DNA of 31,064 nt from Entamoeba histolytica HM-1:IMSS (taxonomy: Eukaryota > Evosea > Mastigamoebida > Endamoebidae), in the NCBI RefSeq assembly GCF_000208925.1, contig NW_001914982.1:16548-47611 (forward strand). Reading direction: 5' to 3'. A model generated the notes under the pieces. It was not told the DNA's origin and did not search any database. It worked only from the letters and a program-made list of their open reading frames with translations. Of the stretch, positions 8,536-18,791 are shown one piece after another. Numbering within the stretch: position 1 is the stretch's first letter; every line of letters starts with the position of its first letter. A program made the translations under genes and the position numbers.

Positions 8536-10860
8536 TTATTTCTTTTTTCTTTCACAATTATCACATCCTGTACACTTCTCTTCATTAAAACTTTCATCAA
8601 AATACATTAATTGAATTTTTCTTCTACACTCAGAAGTTATACATAAATTAACCATTGCATTAATGGATTGTTGTTGTGATGCTGTTAATTCATTTTTACC
8701 CATATCTCTTTTTAGCCATTCTACTCTAGCAATGTCTTTCATACTAAAATAAATAATACAATCACTTGGTTTTCCATCTCTACCTGCTCTTCCTGATTCT
8801 TGAAAATATTGTTCAATACTTGATGGCATAGTTTGATGAATAACAAATCGAACATCTGGTTTATCAATCCCCATTCCAAATGCAACAGTAGCACAAACTA
8901 CTAAAAATGTTCCATTCATCCAATCATTTTGAACTTTCTTTCTTCTTTTAGCATCTAGTCCAGCATGATAATGAGTAGCTCTTATTCCATAATTAATAAG
9001 AAATTTACTTAAACTTTCACAATCTTTTTTAGAAAGACAAAATACAATTCCACATTGATTTGGATGTTGTTGAATATAATGAGCAATATCAACTTCAACC
9101 TTTGGTGATTTAACTCTCGTTTCATATCTTAAATTTGGTCTATTAAATGTTTGATTAAATACAATAGCTTCTTCAAGTCCCATAGATAATAAAATATCAT
9201 TTTTAACTCTTTCTGTTGCTGTGGCAGTAAACAGAATTGTTTGTACTGATGGAAATGTTTTTCTAAATTCTCTTAATTCAACGTATGATTGTCTAAAATC
9301 ATGTCCCCATTGACTGATACAATGAGCCTCATCAATAACAAGATATGAAAACAATCCTCGGTCATATAGTTTTTTCATTGCTTCATTCATCTTCCAACTA
9401 CAAGAAAGAAGTTCTGGTGCAACATAAACAATTTTAATTTTACGTGTTTCAATATCATTAATGAAAATATCTATATTTTCTGGATTATTACTATTACAAG
9501 TAATAGCTGGTATTCCTAAATCATTTAATGCTTTTACTTGGTCTTGCATAAGAGATATTAAAGGAGATACAACTAATGTATATCCATCTTTAAATAATGA
9601 TGGTAATTGATAACATAATGATTTTCCTCCTCCCGTAGGCATTAATGCAAGAACATTATGTCCAGCTAATATTGCATTGATAACTGGGTATTGAAGTAAT
9701 CGAAGTGTTTCATGATGAAATACTTTATGTAATACTTCTTTTACTCTTTCTTTCCAATGAAAATTTTCTCCCCACCAATTTGTCCATATGGGATATGATC
9801 TAATGTTAGTTGATTGAACTACGTCTGGTATTTGCTCCTCTATTTTAAATGGTTCAAATCCTTTTTTTGCTTCATGATTCTTCCACAAAGTAATTCTTCC
9901 AACTTTATCATTTTCTTTCAGCCTAATTGTTGTATTACCTTTTTGAGTAGTTTCTCTTGATGTTATAACTTTTAATTGTATTCTTACTTCTTCTCGTTCA
10001 AATGCAATTTTTCTTATTTGTTCAAATGTTTCGTCTGATACTTTAATTTCTTTTAATTGTTTTGTAAGTTCTTGTTCTCTTTCAATTAGCAGTCTCTTAT
10101 CACTTTCACTAAATACTTTCTGATAATAAGGATTATCTTCATTTATATTTTCAATTATTATTGGATCATTTTCACATAAGTCTATTAAAGACGATGTTTT
10201 CTTTGTAGCGTCAGTGTTATCTTCTTGTGACTCTAATGTATTACTTTTTTTAAACATTAAAGTAAAAAAATCTGAAGATATTCTTTTAGAGATAGGAGAA
10301 TGAGATTTTATTGGAAGAGTGTCTGTTCGAAGAAGTATTTGACTACTAGCACGTTCCATCTCTTCAAACACATCACTAATTGTTTTAGTCTTCTTCAATT
10401 CTAATGTTTTAGTTCTTTGAGGTTCAAATGAGTTTTTTGGTTTAATAAAATCGTCTATTAGAGACTGTAACTTTGGTGGTGTTTTTGTTTTTTGTATTGA
10501 TCTCTTAGTATCTTCAATAATGAGAAGATCTTTTGAATTTAATGGAGTGTGTTCTGATGATGGGTTGTTTAAATCAATTTTTTGTGTGTTACAACTAATA
10601 ATATTATTTGACATGCATTCAGCATCACTACAATTATTTATTTCATTTTGTAATTCTTCCTTTTCTTCTGTTTCTGGAAAACTGACTTTTTTTAAACCAA
10701 ACGAATGTAAAGTATTAAAAGTGTTTGCTATTGACTGATTTGAATTTTCTTTCTTTTCCTCTTCTACACTATATCTTCTTTTTTCTATCTCAAAATTATC
10801 ACAATAATCATCGTCAATAACTATTAAATCAATTTCTTGTACATCATCACTTTCACTCAT
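8536..10860 (-). CDS. RecQ-family DNA helicase (774 aa)
   Basis: An ATP-dependent 3'-5' DNA helicase of the RecQ family, acting in DNA repair and recombination. Residues 1-350 are polar, low-complexity and probably disordered. The helicase core follows: Walker A MPTGGGKS (407-414), VSPLISLMQDQV, DEAH (510-513) with the RecQ-specific loop CISQWGHDFRQSY, motif III FTATAT, then CGIVFCLSKKDCE, THYHAGL, CATVAFGMGIDKPDVRF and motif VI QESGRAGRDG (687-696). A zinc-binding module follows with Cys740, 745, 763, 766 and 769 (the last three in CTGCDNC). The protein stops right there, with no winged helix or HRDC domain. This resembles the minimal architecture of some RecQ5- or BLM-core-like proteins; the exact subfamily is unclear. 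Confidence 0.95.
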   Translation of the reverse strand: MSESDDVQEIDLIVIDDDYCDNFEIEKRRYSVEEEKKENSNQSIANTFNTLHSFGLKKVSFPETEEKEELQNEINNCSDAECMSNNIISCNTQKIDLNNPSSEHTPLNSKDLLIIEDTKRSIQKTKTPPKLQSLIDDFIKPKNSFEPQRTKTLELKKTKTISDVFEEMERASSQILLRTDTLPIKSHSPISKRISSDFFTLMFKKSNTLESQEDNTDATKKTSSLIDLCENDPIIIENINEDNPYYQKVFSESDKRLLIEREQELTKQLKEIKVSDETFEQIRKIAFEREEVRIQLKVITSRETTQKGNTTIRLKENDKVGRITLWKNHEAKKGFEPFKIEEQIPDVVQSTNIRSYPIWTNWWGENFHWKERVKEVLHKVFHHETLRLLQYPVINAILAGHNVLALMPTGGGKSLCYQLPSLFKDGYTLVVSPLISLMQDQVKALNDLGIPAITCNSNNPENIDIFINDIETRKIKIVYVAPELLSCSWKMNEAMKKLYDRGLFSYLVIDEAHCISQWGHDFRQSYVELREFRKTFPSVQTILFTATATERVKNDILLSMGLEEAIVFNQTFNRPNLRYETRVKSPKVEVDIAHYIQQHPNQCGIVFCLSKKDCESLSKFLINYGIRATHYHAGLDAKRRKKVQNDWMNGTFLVVCATVAFGMGIDKPDVRFVIHQTMPSSIEQYFQESGRAGRDGKPSDCIIYFSMKDIARVEWLKRDMGKNELTASQQQSINAMVNLCITSECRRKIQLMYFDESFNEEKCTGCDNCERKKK

Positions 10861-12601
10861 CTGATAATTATATTCAAATTCAATATCAAAAATTGAGTTT
10901 TTCTTTTTTTTTTGGTTTTTATATTTTTACTTTTTTGTGATAAAAAAATAATGAAATACCGAATTTTTATTAAAGTTTGTTAAAAAGGGAATTATAAATA
11001 AAAAAGAATCAACAGATTAAATATAATTCTTTAATACTAATATACAATATTAAAAAATAATATGAAGAATGTATTTAATAATTACAAAATAAATTCTTAT
11101 AAATATAAGAATAAGTAAAAAATTTAATTTTAAAGAAACAATCCAATAATATACAATTGTATTTAATATATATTTATTTTCTGAAATAAATCATACCTAT
11201 TTTAGTTAAGAGTTTTAGGTTCTAAGACTGTATTTTTCTTGAAAGAATCAATTAAGTTTAATGCTATTGAAACAAACACATTAATTAATAAGAAAGAAAG
11301 AGAAAAAAAATAAAAAATGGATTCAATGATGATTATTATGAAAATTAGAATAAACAAGAATAGTTAAAGTATTAAAAATATGAAAGAAACAATTAAATAG
11401 ATAATTTTCTCATAATGAATACAATGGGATTAATCATTTTAAAAAAAGAAGATGTGTTATATTTTATAATTTATGTGAGACATAAAAATAGAATAACAAC
11501 TAATCATTCTTATACATTGAATACTAATTTAACTAATTCAGTAAAACAAAAAATATTGGTAATTAGATATTTGGCAATTAAATATTGAAAATAATTCTGA
11601 TTGAAAAAATTAATAGATTCTTGTTATTAGAACAATAAAATAAAAATACAAATATTAAATATATGAAAAATACTATGAAGAAAAGTTAATAAAAATATAA
11701 AATGATTATTCTAATAGCAAAAAGTATAATAAGTACTAATCAGAAAGTTCTAAAAACTATTATAGGTAGTAACATAATCCTTTCCGAATAAGTCTTTATT
11801 AAATTATATTAAATTATCTTATACTATTTTCATAATAAAAAAATATTTTAATTGAAAACAATGTTGAAACAAGAATTAAAATTACTCATATAACCATAAT
11901 CACCTCATAATCACCTTAATGTTTGGTGAACTTTTTTAATTTATCATTCTTAATATTCATAGACTATAAATATTACTTAAAAACTCATTCAAAAAATTCA
12001 AAAAATTATTTAGCATATTTTTTTTTAATAATACTAAAATAAAAGTATTACCAAATTGTTACAACAACAATCATAGTAATATGCTATACTTTTTCAAATA
12101 ATCAAGTGTTAGAAGTATTATTTTAGAAATTATGACAGTCATTTATTTGATCAAAAATAATACGTTATGAGTTTGAATAATTAATTCATAACCATGAAGA
12201 AATGTTTATGAAGTATCTAATATAACACCACAAAATTTAAGTAAAAAAAACATTATTTATACTTAAAACAAATTTAAGAATAACTTATAACATATTCTAC
12301 TTAATCAGTATAAAAAGGAAGTATTAATAAATATTATGATACAAAATAATTTTCTTTTGGAAAAAGGATTTTCTTTTTTTCACACTCATATTCTATTTAT
12401 ATTCTTTTATAATAATTTATGGGTTACATCTCATTATTTATTATAAAAATGAATGTATAAAAATAGAAGAATGAACTTCCAGTTTTTAATTCAAATAATT
12501 GAAAAAATAATCCTAACAATGACATTTAAAATATAGAAAAAATGATACTAAAAAAGAAAAATAAGTTATTTCTGAAAGTCCATAGAACAAAATGGAATAA
12601 T
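10861..12601. other. Intergenic A+T-rich DNA, 1.7 kb
   Basis: No convincing gene. A 57-codon open frame (11415-11588, plus) has no recognisable motif and no GAAC-type element. The stretch lies between the promoter of the RecQ gene and the 3' end of the Ras-like gene and is dense in stop codons in all frames. Confidence 0.5.
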
Positions 12602-13307
12602 TTATAACAATAAACATCCTCCTTTCTTTGTTTTCTTTCCTGCGTTTTTGTTTATAGCTTTGTAATCTTGCACTCTTTTTTGGATTGACCTAATGATAAG
12701 TTCTAGAAAGGCAATTACTTAAAAGGAAATTGAAAAAATAAACAAACTTGTGTTGTGACTGTAAGTAATTGTGAATTGCTGTTTGCAATAATTCTTGAAT
12801 TCCATCACCTGTTTTCGAACTTATCTCTGCATAAAAACCATCTTGATCATTTACAGAAGCTTTCCCTTCAGTCATACTAACTGCACGTTTACCACAATCC
12901 GTAAAACTAGCAACAAGATACATAACTGCACTGTCATTAAGCCGAACAAAATAATTGAAAAGATTTAACGTATTATCAAATGACTCTTTATCAGTGGCAT
13001 TAAATAAATAAAACAAAATGTCTCCACGAGAAGCAGGGTCAGTGCTTGCTTGTTTCATAAATGATTCATTACCACGTTCAATAATACTAACTTGAATAGG
13101 AAAATTATCTATTGTCATTTGTTTTAATTTTTGCTAGTTTGTTAATAACTACGACAATTAATGATAAATAATACAACAAACATGTTCTACATAATTTTCT
13201 ATTTTTGTTTCAGAAAACTCATCGTCGATGAGTCTTTTAATGAATGCTGTCTTTCCACTGTCTGGAGAACCACAAACAGTAACTCCAATATTAAATGGAC
13301 AATTCAT
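12602..13307 (-). CDS. Ras-like small GTPase family protein with CaaX tail, three exons (199 aa), atypical G boxes
   Basis: The coding parts are 13307-13182, 13133-12748 and 12689-12602 (minus strand), joining in frame to 199 residues. The P-loop GSPDSGKT (13-20) is in exon 1. Exon 2 has VSIIERGNESF, where Ras proteins have DTAGQE, then FLFNATDKESF; SFTD (118-121) replaces NKxD, and EISSK (145-149) stands for ETSAK. Exon 3 gives a lysine-rich end and a terminal CLLL, a prenylation CaaX box with Leu at X, favouring geranylgeranylation and membrane anchoring. The G3 Asp and the Gln61 equivalent (Asn here) and the Asn-Lys of G4 are altered, so guanine binding and hydrolysis may be weak. It is probably a Ras-family regulator or pseudo-GTPase. 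Both introns have GTTTGT and TAG ends. Confidence 0.85.
12690..12747 (-). other. Intron 2 of the Ras-like gene (58 bp)
   Basis: Starts GTTTGT and ends CATTAG on the minus strand. Using an earlier TAG, 13 bases upstream, gives a stop after four residues. The later TAG opens a frame ending in a polybasic stretch plus CLLL, the expected Ras-family tail, which decides the acceptor. Confidence 0.8.
13134..13181 (-). other. Intron 1 of the Ras-like gene (48 bp)
   Basis: Starts GTTTGT and ends CTAG on the minus strand, between codons (phase 0). Removing it joins the P-loop exon to the rest of the G domain in frame, giving YVEHQKLKQMTIDNFP, a normal switch I to beta-3 transition. Confidence 0.85.
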
Positions 13308-14405
13308 TGTTATTTAAACTTGAAAGTTAGGTTTTTTTCTTTTTAGGAGAATAAAAAAGATGTCAACCTTTTTATCCAAAGTAACTATTTTTTTTTCTTT
13401 AAGATTTTCATTTTTTTTTGTTATTAAATAAAAAAATTATAACCAATCATTGTGTTTTAAGATTTTAATGTTTTTATGACTATTTTTTAAAGTATAATAA
13501 CTTAATAATTATTTCAATAGCATTATTTGTTATTATTTTTTTTTTCATAAATAAATGTGTTATTTCAATTTTAGTTTTATTATTTTTGATAATTATTTAA
13601 ATAAGTAACAAATATATTGACAAATTTCAAAATCATTTCTAGAATCTATGAATATAGTAATTGTTATATTTTATTATTTTATGTTGGTGAGTCATTCATG
13701 TATAACTTTTATTATTTTAGTATTATATATTTCTGTTTATCTATTTTACTATCTATTTTTATTTGAAAATGATGTTTTTATATAAATTTAATGTGAGTAT
13801 TTCATTTATACAATAAAATACTTAATTTTATGTTTAATAACTTGTATATACTAAAATATATAATCCTTTTTATTTTCTAACTAATTTTTAGATGTTAAAA
13901 TTTCTTGTATAACTAGCATCTAATAGTTAGATGATACTATTATTAATTGTTTCAATTATTTTTATTCAATTTCATTCTTTTCATTTTTTGTATCAATCAA
14001 TATTATTGAAGCAATATTAAATAAATTAATTACTTCTATTTATATTAAATATATGTCATATTATTTTATATTTTATTTTCAATTCATTTACAATATATCA
14101 CATTTGTTAATATCTAATAACTAATGAGATGATATTATTAACACTATTACATAAAGATATTCAATTAATAAATAAACAATTATGAAATAGTATTTCAATC
14201 ATTTTATTAATTATCATAACACTTGAATTTATTGCCATTAATTTTTTATTATTTACCGTTTTGACTTATTCTCTCTCCATCTATTTATCTTACTATATTT
14301 AATTTCATTAACTAATGACTCAAAATAATCTAATCTAATTTAAAATAACAATCATATAAATATAAATGAAATATATTAATAAATCATAGTGAAATAATAA
14401 TAATA
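13308..14405. other. Intergenic A+T-rich DNA
   Basis: About 1.1 kb between divergent genes with no recognisable coding sequence. It contains long runs of T and simple ATT/TTA-rich sequence; promoters of both flanking genes must lie at its ends. Confidence 0.45.
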
Positions 14406-14571
14406 ATGAATGACATTTTCACAGAAACTATTAAAGTGTTATTAAAAACATAACAAGAAGAATTTAGAGCTAAAGAGAAGAACTAAATAATAGTAAATAA
14501 GAGATTTAATAAAATCAAAAATGATATTAACAAGAAAAGAGAAAAGAAGAAAAACTTAAAAATCAACAACA
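14406..14571 (+). pseudogene. Possible decayed coiled-coil leader upstream of the TLDc gene
   Basis: One frame, broken by two stops (14451 and 14484), reads MNDIFTETIKVLLKT, QEEFRAKEKN and then a Lys/Asn-rich helix-like segment (VNKRFNKIKNDINKKR). Many Entamoeba TLDc proteins carry an N-terminal coiled coil, so this could be the remnant of one. The frame differs from that of the downstream gene. Composition alone could produce such a pattern, so this is tentative. The last 30 bases also hold an AAAACTTAAAAA promoter-like motif. Confidence 0.25.
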
Positions 14572-15141
14572 ATGGGAAAAGCACTATCAACACCAAATAA
14601 AAAATCAATTATTAAAGCAAAAGAAATGGTCAAACAACTAGAAGAATGGACAGAAAAAAGAATATCAAATATACTATTTGACTCAAATAATGATGATTGG
14701 AATATTAGCACATCAGTATTTGACCAGAGAATACTGAATAAAGAACATATAATAATTATTATTGAAGATGAAGAAGGAAATAAATTTGGAGGATACATTC
14801 ATTCTAAAATTGATGAAACTGATGAACGTATAAAAGATATTCGTTCATTTGTATTTTCAATAAAATCAAAAGGAGGCTTATTTGAAATGCAGTTATCGTA
14901 TATGTTCCGACACCAATATATATTTTATTTATATACAAGACCAAGTATTCTTCTATTTGCAATTGGAGATGAATTATATGCTACTAAGAATAATATTGTC
15001 ATTTACAAAGAAAATAATAAAACAAAGTCATGGCGTAGTCAATTTTCCTTTGAAGATAATAAAGGAAACAGTTTATTTTGGGAAAATGAACTTCCAGAAC
15101 ATTTCATACCAAAAAGAATAATGGTCGTTCAAATGATTTGA
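14572..15141 (+). CDS. TLDc domain protein (189 aa)
   Basis: A single-domain soluble protein. After a short helical N-terminus (about 10-30) comes the Entamoeba-type TLDc pattern: ILFDSNNDDWN (38-48), an F-x-x-x-I-x-x-K segment, IIIIEDEEGNKFGGYIHSKI (about 62-81), SFVFSIKSKGG (about 92-102), LLFAIGDELYATKNNIVIYK (glycine before an acidic/ordered D-x-x-x strand), SLFWENELPEHF and the final strand RIMVVQM. TLDc domains elsewhere associate with the V-ATPase and oxidative-stress resistance; the role in amoebae is unknown. It is more family-like than the 177-aa protein at 3773-4306. The start is preceded by AAAACTTAAAAA, 20 bp upstream, matching the promoter motif seen at other genes here. Confidence 0.78.
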   Translation: MGKALSTPNKKSIIKAKEMVKQLEEWTEKRISNILFDSNNDDWNISTSVFDQRILNKEHIIIIIEDEEGNKFGGYIHSKIDETDERIKDIRSFVFSIKSKGGLFEMQLSYMFRHQYIFYLYTRPSILLFAIGDELYATKNNIVIYKENNKTKSWRSQFSFEDNKGNSLFWENELPEHFIPKRIMVVQMI

Positions 15142-17352
15142 TTTTTATTACTTATATTTTATTTGTAATAATGACGTTCATTGTCTTATTTTATTAAATT
15201 ATAAGAAAGAAGATAAGTTAAATATAAATAAGAATAAAACAATATGAATTAATGAAAATTAATGTAATAATAAATTTCATGAAATTATTCATTTTCATTA
15301 ATTAAGTTGTTTTATTTTGAGTATTTCTCTTTGTTTTTTCTTGTTAAGTATAAAATAATTTATTACATCATTCATTTATAAAAAAGTAAATATTCAAATG
15401 ATTATTGTTTGCATTTTATTATGTTATTCTGATTATTCTGATTATTCATTTTATTTCATCATTTATCATTTATTTATGATTTTATATTTAATAACTTCTT
15501 CAGTTTATTCAAATTCAATTTTTTTTTCACAAAATTCATTATTTCCATTTTGTTATATTTAATATAATGTTGAGTATTATTATTGATTATCATTTTCATT
15601 AATTATCTTCATTTTTTGCATTGTTTATTTCATTATCTTATAATCATCAACAACATTTTATTTTTACATTGAATGTATTTCTGTAAGTTTTGAATTGTTT
15701 GAATTAGTCTTTTATTAAATACTCAAATAGATTATAAAAGTGTGAATAATTAAATATTCATTTTGACTATCACTGTTTATTTATCAATTCTAAACAATAT
15801 AAAACATTGAAATGATAAACAACGTGTTTAAAAACCAAATATTTATTGTTATTTATTTTGAATATTATTTATTGTTTAAATAACAAATGAATTAGATAAT
15901 TTGAATGAATAATAATGATAGTAAATTTGGTTATATTCATTATCATTTAATATAGTCGTATTAGCGTTGTTTTGTTATTAATTGAATTATAAAAATGAAG
16001 AATGGTATTGTTTTATATTTTCACATTAAACATTCTTAATTTCATTGTTTCTATTTACTTCATTCTAATTACACAAATATTGTATTTATTCTTAGATATT
16101 CTCATGTAATATAAAACGTGAATAAACATTTAATATTGAGTAAAAAGATAAAATAGGTATTAAAAAGATGAAAATACGAAAGAATTATATTCTTCTCTTA
16201 GAAACATTGACATTGTGCAATCAATTAACACTTTTAAATTTTGAAAAAAAATATCAGTAGGAAGAATGATTTAGTTATAAATCGAGTTATGCAATTTGAA
16301 CTAAGTTTACATCAAATCACTTAAATTAATCTAATGAATGAAATTTGAAAAAGAAAGGTTAAAGAATGAAACCTTAAATTCATTTAAAATTAGAATAGAT
16401 AATAATTAGTAATTTTTTATTATACATTGCCATTAATGAATTAAAATAACAACCATTTAATTGAAAATTTAGATGATATAAAATTTTTAATTAAAAGAAC
16501 CAATGTTGCTTACATAGTATTGACTGTGTCGCTGATAAATTATTATGAACAATACTGTTTCTAAAATAAATTAGAATTGAAGTTATTCAAATCTTCGTTT
16601 TCAAATAAATTATTCTACTAATCTAATGAAAGTTTAATAACATCAATAACTTATTCTTAATAAATGATTTGTTGATACTTTATGTATTTTAAGACTTTAA
16701 TATGATTATTCTAAAATATGATTATATTTTTCATACATTTTCTTCCTTTTACACTCTATTAAAACATTTTAAATTATGTCTTATCTACTAACTACATTAT
16801 AACATAAAAACAACATTTGCAAATTCTAATTCATAAATTAACTTATTAATCATAATTAAAACACCATTTGTTTAATATAATATCATCTTCTTTCATTTTA
16901 TCATTTGTTTCACTTCAAACTCCTATCATCTATTCATAGAATCAATGCAACAAATAACAATTTTAATATTAAATTGAGAACTTTTCTTTACCATTATGAG
17001 TTAATCTAATCATACACCATTTCTATTAATCATTTCATGATTGTAATGTTATTATATGTATTTTTATAATTATGGTTTATTTAATAAGGATAAATAAATT
17101 ATAAATCAGATTCTTCAATAATGAAGTAATTGAACCAATTATAATAACAATTCTATTATCATTCAAAACTAATATGAGTAAACAACTCAATAAAATATTC
17201 ATCACATTATTCTTTACATTAATAACTTAAAGTGTTTAATAAAAAATATTGATGAAAGTCTAAAAGATAAAAGTAAGAATAGGAAAATATCACAGTTAAA
17301 GAATGAGATAACTAATCATTGATGATTTGTAGTGAATAAAATAAAACATGCT
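15142..17352. other. Gene-free A+T-rich region, 2.2 kb
   Basis: No reading frame longer than chance and no family motif identified. It includes a small imperfect tandem of ATTCTGATT (15425-15450). Together with the Rab fossil and the next gap it forms a 3.6 kb stretch without an intact gene, long for this compact kind of genome, so it may hold further eroded genes that cannot be recognised by eye. Confidence 0.5.
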
Positions 17353-17858
17353 GCTGATGATAATACAATTGGAAAATGCATCTATTGAATATATTTGTAA
17401 ATAAAGAATATCTAACGTATTGTCTCCCAACATTAACTAGCAGTTTTAATGCTATTATTCAATAAAAATATCACCTATAAAATGTTTATTTGGTACAAAA
17501 TGATGAGAGAATTATAAGATAAACATTCATTATATCGATACACTTGTGTGTTTTTATTGTGTTATTCTATTGACAGTCAAGAATTATTAAAAAGTCTTCA
17601 AAGTTATTGGTTGTCAGAACTAAAGACATATAAACCTAAACACTATATTGTTCTTGATGAAATTGAAATTGATTTATTAGAAATTAATAAAAAGAATCAG
17701 AGATAAATACAACAGAACAAGAATATGAAATATATGAAGAAATTTGTTCATATAATATTATTGAATTACTTTCATTGAATGAAACTAATGTAGATGATAT
17801 ATTTGATCATTTCATAGAAACACATAATACTCATATAAATATGGTTCAAAAACAATAA
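17353..17858 (+). pseudogene. Rab/Ras-type small GTPase pseudogene
   Basis: Broken frames preserve the order of small-GTPase motifs. A P-loop ADDNTIGKC (17353-17379) is followed, after a shift, by FVNKEYLTYCLPTLTSSFNA (switch I region). Next come NDERI (17499-17513, switch II-like), CVFIVLFY (beta-4), then after another shift DSQELLKSLQSYWLSELK, HYIVLDEIEIDLLE (a damaged copy of V-G-N-K-I-D) and, after a third shift, IIELLSLNETNVDDIFDHF (G5 and the last helix). There are at least three frameshifts and four internal stops (17463, 17478, 17520, 17704), and no C-terminal cysteine. The pattern W-x-x-E-L and N-V-D-D-I-F suggests Rab more than Ras. It is not a copy of the Ras-like gene at 12602, whose sequence is quite different. 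Confidence 0.78.
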
Positions 17859-18791
17859 TCAGTGTTATATTTACAAATTACCAATTTTTATATTACTATA
17901 TAGAAAGAATAGTATATCAATACTTCTTTCTCTCAAATCAAACATTCTGTTAGAAATTATTGGTAATTAATAGTGATATTTCTCCATCTCTATCATTAAT
18001 TATTGTAAGAAATTCTTTAAGTGTGTTTAATTGATTAAACTATTATAATTTATTTTAATAATTTCTTGTATAACATAGAAATTGATGAAGATAAAAAGTG
18101 AAATTGTCAATACTAACTGTATAAGTTCTTTAAATTAATATTTTCAGAAAGACTTAAATAATTCATAAAACATTTTAATATGTCATCATTAACCGCAGTA
18201 TTGTAGCAATGCCATTTGAATAAGATTATTTTGTTCTAACAATTGTTTGATGTGGTGGATAGACTGAAAGAAACAAATACAAATAAAATCCAATAAAATC
18301 AACTTTATCTAATATAAAACAAATCCTTAAATGAAATTTGATTGTTTTTCATAAACACAACACAGGGATATTGCGTTAGTAAAGATAAGTTAAAAAATAT
18401 ATGAGTTTAATTATTAACAAACTCAATAAGAGTGTAAATTAATAAAAATAATGTGTCTATTCTTACAACTATTATTGTAAAAATATAAAAATACACAAGA
18501 TAAATGAAGAAAAAGAAAATGATAATAATAACGATATGAAAAAAGAAAAATATTCAATAAAAATCTTCAAATGTATTAGTTTCAAGAATAATTAATAGTT
18601 CATTATTAAATAAACTCTATATTTCAATAAAATTGAATAAGAAATAAATTACATAAAAGTAATATAATTTAGAATAATTTATGAAGTAATAATTAAATTT
18701 AAAAATTCAAAATTAAATGAAAGAAAAGAAAAGAAAAAAAAACATAAATTAAAAAACAAAAAAAAACTAAGTTTTCATTTTATAGAAATTA
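17859..18791. other. Intergenic A+T-rich DNA
   Basis: No recognisable gene. A slightly less A+T-rich patch at 18180-18270 gives short frames (for example FDVVDRLKETN) that I could not assign. The last 70 bp are A-rich and contain the promoter region of the DENN gene. Confidence 0.45.

Noticed and set aside
11415..11588. A 57-codon open frame in the gap upstream of the RecQ gene
   Set aside because: No motif, no promoter-like element, and its length is within chance for this region.
12690..13118. A 142-residue single-exon protein
   Set aside because: It lacks a P-loop and reads into intron 2; splicing gives a complete Ras-like protein.
15425..15450. Short ATTCTGATT tandem repeat
   Set aside because: Only about three imperfect units; no sign of a functional array or CRISPR.
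18180..18270. A less A+T-rich patch with short frames such as FDVVDRLKETN
   Set aside because: Fragments are too short and broken to assign to any family.
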